Source: Phycisphaerales bacterium
Lineage (GTDB): Bacteria; Planctomycetota; Phycisphaerae; Phycisphaerales; SM1A02
NCBI GenBank assembly: GCA_029247205.1
Contig: JAQWLT010000033.1
Location: 1-64,000 of the forward strand
DNA: 64,000 bases
Direction of reading: 5' to 3'
Positions within the stretch are counted from its first letter, which is position 1, and each line of letters starts with the position of its first letter. Positions 59,980 to 64,000 of the stretch are shown here, one piece after another. Below the pieces are notes generated by a model. The model saw nothing but the letters and a program-made list of their open reading frames with translations. It did no database searches and was not told the DNA's origin. Both the position numbers and the translations under genes were made by a program.

Positions 59980-61785
59980 TCACTCGGATGTGTCGAGAAT
60001 GGACAAGAATGCTTCTTGTGGAATCTGCACTGAACCCACAGACTTCATTCGTTTCTTGCCCTTCTTTTGCTTCTCGAGAAGTTTACGCTTTCGTGTCACG
60101 TCGCCGCCATAGCACTTGGCCGTAACGTTCTTTCGAAGAGATTTGACGGTTTCGCGAGCAATGATCTTGCCGCCAATCGCGGCCTGCAAGGCGATTTCGA
60201 ATTGATGCCGGTCAATCTGCTTCCGCAGTTTGAGGAGCATCAGCCGCGTTCGCTTCTCGGCGTTGTCGCGATGGCAAATAATACTCAGTGCTTCAACCGG
60301 CATTCCGTTCACCAGAATGCTGACCTTTGCAAGACGGTCCTTTCGGTACTCAAGGACTTCATAGTCCATGGTTCCATAGCCACGTGTAATCGATTTCAAC
60401 TTGTCATAGAAATCGTAAATGATCTCGGCCAGTGGTATTTCGAAGATGAGCATCTGACGACCTTCGGAAATGAACTTTTGGCTCTGAAAGAGGCCCCGGC
60501 GTCCGTCACACAAGCTCATTAAGTCGCCGATGTTGTCATCAGGGCAAATGATTTCGATCTTCACGATGGGCTCGCAAATCTCTTCAATCTGCGATGGGTC
60601 GGGGAGATCAGCGGGGTTATGAATTTCAAGCAGTTCGCCCATCGTCGTCTTGATTTGGTATGTAACCGTCGGCGCGGTTTGCACGACCTCCACGCCACCT
60701 TCTCGCTCAAGTCGTTCCTGCACGATTTCCATATGAAGGAGGCCGAGGAACCCGCACCTGAACCCAAAGCCGAGTGCTTCGGAGTGTTGGGCCTCAAATG
60801 TGAAGGAGGCGTCATTTAGCCGAAGTTTCTCGATTGCTTCGCGCAGAGCCTCGAAGTCACTCTTCTTGCCAGCGTCGCTACTTGTTGAGGGATAGAAGTC
60901 GCAGAACACCATTTGTTGCGGCTCTTCGTAACCAGGCAGTGGTTCAGGCGCCAGGTTCTTCTCATGCGTAATGGTGTCGCCGACACGAACATCTTCGAGC
61001 GTTTTAATAGCCGCAACCATCCAGCCGACCTCAGCCGTCCTGATGGTCTTGACTTTCTTAGGTTGCGGTGTGTTGTGCCCAAGCTCGGTAATCGTCCACG
61101 TTGTTCCGGTGCCCATCATGCGAATCTTGTCACCGATAGTCAGCTCGCCATCAAAGACACGCAAGTAGACAATGACTCCACGGTATTCGTCATAGTGGCT
61201 ATCGAAAATGAGCGCCCGAGTCTCTGGCATTTGAGCTGGACGTGGGTCGGGCAAGTCACGGCAAATACGATTCAGTAGTTCGTCGATGCCTTGGCCGGTC
61301 TTCGCCGATACGTAGATGCAATCTTCGGCGGGAATACCAAGCACCGACTCTATTTCCATCGCCACCCGATCTGGATCGGCTGCAGGAAGATCGATCTTGT
61401 TTACCACAGGGATGATGTCGAGATCACTTGCGATAGCGAGATAGGCATTTGCAACAGTCTGCGCTTCCACACCCTGCGTGCTGTCAACAACAAACACGGC
61501 GCCTTCGCATGCGGTCAGTGCGCGAGAGACTTCGTATGTGAAGTCGACGTGACCGGGCGTATCAATGAAGTTGAGTTGGTAGTCATTGCCCTCATATTCA
61601 TGGTGCACCGTGACAGCAGAGGCTTTGATGGTGATGCCGCGTTCACGCTCGAGATCCATCGAATCAAGCAACTGCGCGCGGGCCTCGCGGTCACTGACGG
61701 CTCGTGTAGCCTGCAGCAAACGATCGGCCAAGGTGCTCTTGCCATGATCGATATGAGCGATGATGGAAAAATTTCGGATGGGCAT
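59980..61785 (-). CDS. lepA: Elongation factor 4
   Basis: RNFSIIAHIDHGKSTLADRLL, FIDTPGHVDFTYEVSRAL, MPVEALSIICHRDNAEKR. Confidence 0.97.
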   Translation of the reverse strand: MPIRNFSIIAHIDHGKSTLADRLLQATRAVSDREARAQLLDSMDLERERGITIKASAVTVHHEYEGNDYQLNFIDTPGHVDFTYEVSRALTACEGAVFVVDSTQGVEAQTVANAYLAIASDLDIIPVVNKIDLPAADPDRVAMEIESVLGIPAEDCIYVSAKTGQGIDELLNRICRDLPDPRPAQMPETRALIFDSHYDEYRGVIVYLRVFDGELTIGDKIRMMGTGTTWTITELGHNTPQPKKVKTIRTAEVGWMVAAIKTLEDVRVGDTITHEKNLAPEPLPGYEEPQQMVFCDFYPSTSSDAGKKSDFEALREAIEKLRLNDASFTFEAQHSEALGFGFRCGFLGLLHMEIVQERLEREGGVEVVQTAPTVTYQIKTTMGELLEIHNPADLPDPSQIEEICEPIVKIEIICPDDNIGDLMSLCDGRRGLFQSQKFISEGRQMLIFEIPLAEIIYDFYDKLKSITRGYGTMDYEVLEYRKDRLAKVSILVNGMPVEALSIICHRDNAEKRTRLMLLKLRKQIDRHQFEIALQAAIGGKIIARETVKSLRKNVTAKCYGGDVTRKRKLLEKQKKGKKRMKSVGSVQIPQEAFLSILDTSE

Positions 61786-61890
61786 CGGGTGAGGTGCAGC
61801 AGAAGATGGTGAGAAACCACGAAGTATAGGTACCCCACGCTACAGTACACGCCCCGTGACCGCTGCTCAGCGTATCTATTTGCAGAGCAA

Positions 61891-61905
61891 CGGCTTAAAA
61901 AGCCG
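61891..61905. other. Short perfect hairpin in lepA/dockerin-protein intergenic
   Basis: CGGCTT AAA AAGCCG. Confidence 0.5.
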
Positions 61906-61956
61906 AATTTTCCAAAGCCGTGCTGTGAAAAGTACATTCAAGCACGCAGCAGCCGC

Positions 61957-62823
61957 TCATTCGGGGCTGCAGAGGCCCCAAGTGCCGACCACGTACAGGA
62001 AGTCGTCTTGATCAACTCGGGCATCGCCTGAGATATCTGCGCACGCGCCGAGTGACCAACGAGCGAGCAAGGCCAACAGATCGTTGACATCCACCTTGCC
62101 ATTGCTGTCGATGTCGGCCGAGCACGCGACCTGCGGTATCGCATCACTGACGCCATCCGGATCGACTGTGAAGGAAGGCACAGCCCGCTGCCATGTCTGG
62201 GCAGATCCATTGGTGCCCTGAAGAAGAACTGATCCAGACAATGTTGCACCTTCCCCAAGCAGTGTGAACTGACCAATTAAGACTCCGTTACCAGGCCGAC
62301 CGCAGCCATCAGTAAACCCAATCGCGTTGCCCTGTTCGTGTACCGGAAGCACCCAATATCCGCCGTTGTCCGACTCGAGGTTATTGCCCAACTCAAACTC
62401 GGACAACTCAAGGCCAATGTAGCCAAGACTATTGCTCATCCCAGGAGCGCCGGTTCCACTAGAGTCGTGGGATCCGATCGTAATCCAACTATCCCACTCC
62501 AACTCAGGTGCAATGGGAATGAAAGCGGCATTGATGGAGACACTTGTCCCGCCACCAAAGGTGTCTTGATAGAAGGAACCATCGGTCGTAAATGACAGTG
62601 CTTGCGTTGAGTTCCCGGCGATGGCGTCAAGCCGCCAGCCATCTGGCATGACGGCCCACACCCGAAATGTTCGATTCGCGCCAACACTCTCTGCGGGAAC
62701 CAAGTTCACACCAACGAGTTCGGCCGCCACACCAACCTCGCCAGTCGAGTAAAACCAACTTGCCTCAGCAGTCGTTGCCGAAACCGCCATAAGTGTCGCC
62801 ACGACGCATTGAATTCGCATCAC
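61957..62823 (-). CDS. Secreted protein with C-terminal dockerin-like repeats
   Basis: Signal peptide MMRIQCVVATLMAVSATTAEA; CSADIDSNGKVDVNDLLALLARWSLGACADISGDARVDQDDFLYVVGTWGLCSPE. Confidence 0.8.
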   Translation of the reverse strand: MMRIQCVVATLMAVSATTAEASWFYSTGEVGVAAELVGVNLVPAESVGANRTFRVWAVMPDGWRLDAIAGNSTQALSFTTDGSFYQDTFGGGTSVSINAAFIPIAPELEWDSWITIGSHDSSGTGAPGMSNSLGYIGLELSEFELGNNLESDNGGYWVLPVHEQGNAIGFTDGCGRPGNGVLIGQFTLLGEGATLSGSVLLQGTNGSAQTWQRAVPSFTVDPDGVSDAIPQVACSADIDSNGKVDVNDLLALLARWSLGACADISGDARVDQDDFLYVVGTWGLCSPE

Positions 62824-62969
62824 TCAATTCCTTCCCGCCACCCACACTGGCGATGTTTTGTCTCATCGGACGGGATTAGTTGCAACTTCACACTTGCTCT
62901 ACCGCTCGGACTCCCCCCTGGTTCCTCTGGTGGGGTTGTATGGGCATGTGGGTCTGTGCGGGCGATTTG

Positions 62970-64000
62970 TCAGGATGCCTGCCAAGTCTCTGTAAGCACG
63001 CGTATCCAGTTGTGGTGGCACATCCGCTCAAGAGCAGGCTCACCCCAACCACGGGATCGCAGCAGATCAATAAGAACCGGTAGTTTGGACACATCCGACA
63101 ACTCATCGCACATCGCTGCCCCGTCGAAGTCGCTGCCAAGTGCGATATGCGTATCGCCCATGACGTCAACCATATGCTCAAGATGCTCTGCCATCCGAGA
63201 AAGTGGCATGTCTGTCTCGAAGCGGCCGTCGCCACGAAGATCTCCAGTAAAAAAGTTGCAGCCCACAATACCGTTGGTATCTGCAATCAGTCGTAACTGT
63301 GAATCGTCGAGATTTCTCGCGCTTGCGCACAGCGCGTGAGCACCACAGTGTGTCGCCACCAAAGGCTTGGTTGTAATCGACGCAACATCATGGAAGCCAG
63401 CGAGGTTCAGGTGCGACAAGTCAACCATAATTCCACGTTCATTGCATGCACGAACCAGGTCCTTTCCTTCGCGGCTCAGACCAGGGCCGATGTCATTACT
63501 ACTCGGCCAGCCAAATCGAATACCTGTACCAAAGGCATTTGGTCTTGACCACACCGGACCAAGGCTACGAAGGCCCTGCTCGTAGAACCCATCAAGTTCG
63601 CAAAGGTTCGGCGAGATCATCTCGCAACCCTCGATGTGCAGAATGATGCCCAGTGGCCCGCCAGAGAGCGATGCGTTGAGCTCTTCTACTGTGCGGCATA
63701 GTTGCACGGTTCCCGCAGCAACTTCAAGAAGTTCGTCGAGGCAGTCAAACAGCCGCCTTGTCTCACGAGCAGCCCAGGCGTAGTCAATGGGAGGAGGCGA
63801 AGAAGTCCATGAACCATCATCACCACGCGATGAGCTGGAACCCGTGTTGACATCCTCGGCGTGGATATAGACCGCAAAAAAACCTGCGGCAAATCCACCC
63901 AAAACCGCGCGCGGAAGATCGAGGTGCCCCTGCTCATTTCCATTAAGAAAGCCCGGTACGCCGCCACCATCCTCTTGAAAGACACGGGTCAGCGTGTCGT
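62970..64000 (-). CDS. Membrane dipeptidase (renal dipeptidase, M19), 5' end beyond window
   Basis: IILHIEGCEMI, MVDLSHLNLAGFHDVA, PLVATHCGAHAL, IALGSDFDGA; frame stays open to base 64000 (DTLTRVFQEDGGGVPGFLNGNEQGHLDLPRAVLGGF). Confidence 0.92.
   Translation of the reverse strand, partial: DTLTRVFQEDGGGVPGFLNGNEQGHLDLPRAVLGGFAAGFFAVYIHAEDVNTGSSSSRGDDGSWTSSPPPIDYAWAARETRRLFDCLDELLEVAAGTVQLCRTVEELNASLSGGPLGIILHIEGCEMISPNLCELDGFYEQGLRSLGPVWSRPNAFGTGIRFGWPSSNDIGPGLSREGKDLVRACNERGIMVDLSHLNLAGFHDVASITTKPLVATHCGAHALCASARNLDDSQLRLIADTNGIVGCNFFTGDLRGDGRFETDMPLSRMAEHLEHMVDVMGDTHIALGSDFDGAAMCDELSDVSKLPVLIDLLRSRGWGEPALERMCHHNWIRVLTETWQAS

Noticed and set aside
62970-64000. M19 dipeptidase start at 63902 as given in the ORF track
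   Set aside because: The frame continues open to the window end with family-like sequence; 63902 is an internal TTG, so the gene is truncated by the window rather than short

Overview
This 64 kb window is compact, gene-dense, roughly mid-50s %GC bacterial chromosome. Gene content and protein style suggest a planctomycete, possibly Phycisphaerae (inference): long acidic or basic low-complexity tails, dockerin-like C-termini, DUF6268, signal peptidase I with an insertion, menaquinone via MqnE, and LpxA. Most of it is housekeeping: lepB, a PSP1/RicT-like protein, der, gmk, moxR, nusG-secE-tRNA-Trp-rpmG-tuf-tRNA-Thr, a pseudopilin, rho, coaE, cysS, two sugar-nucleotide epimerases, parB with two parS-like sites, a DciA-like (DUF721) protein, mnmE, yidC, lpd, an M16 peptidase, recO, parA, murJ, mqnE, mobA, a YdeP/FdhF-like molybdo-oxidoreductase, a receiver-GAF-Ser/Thr kinase, a STAS protein, an aromatic decarboxylase, pepF, ispE, NIF3, a degenerate RibB/RibA fusion, a C25 peptidase, ftsK, a YycJ-like MBL protein, lpxA, lipB, an OmpH-like protein, lepA, and an M19 dipeptidase cut by the window end. 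I saw no CRISPR array, prophage, transposon or recognisable defence island. The items most worth a second look are: (1) the molybdo-oxidoreductase / pseudo-receiver-GAF-kinase / STAS locus (37.1-42.2 kb), including a phosphomimetic receiver and a STAS gene with no canonical start codon; (2) a RibBA-like protein that has lost metal ligands in both halves; (3) two parS-like sites upstream of parB in an apparently origin-proximal neighbourhood where parA and parB are split; (4) a structured, unexplained intergenic region upstream of the C25 peptidase; (5) a V-to-D change in an otherwise near-invariant EF-Tu motif. All family calls are from reading the translations by eye; no database search was run.
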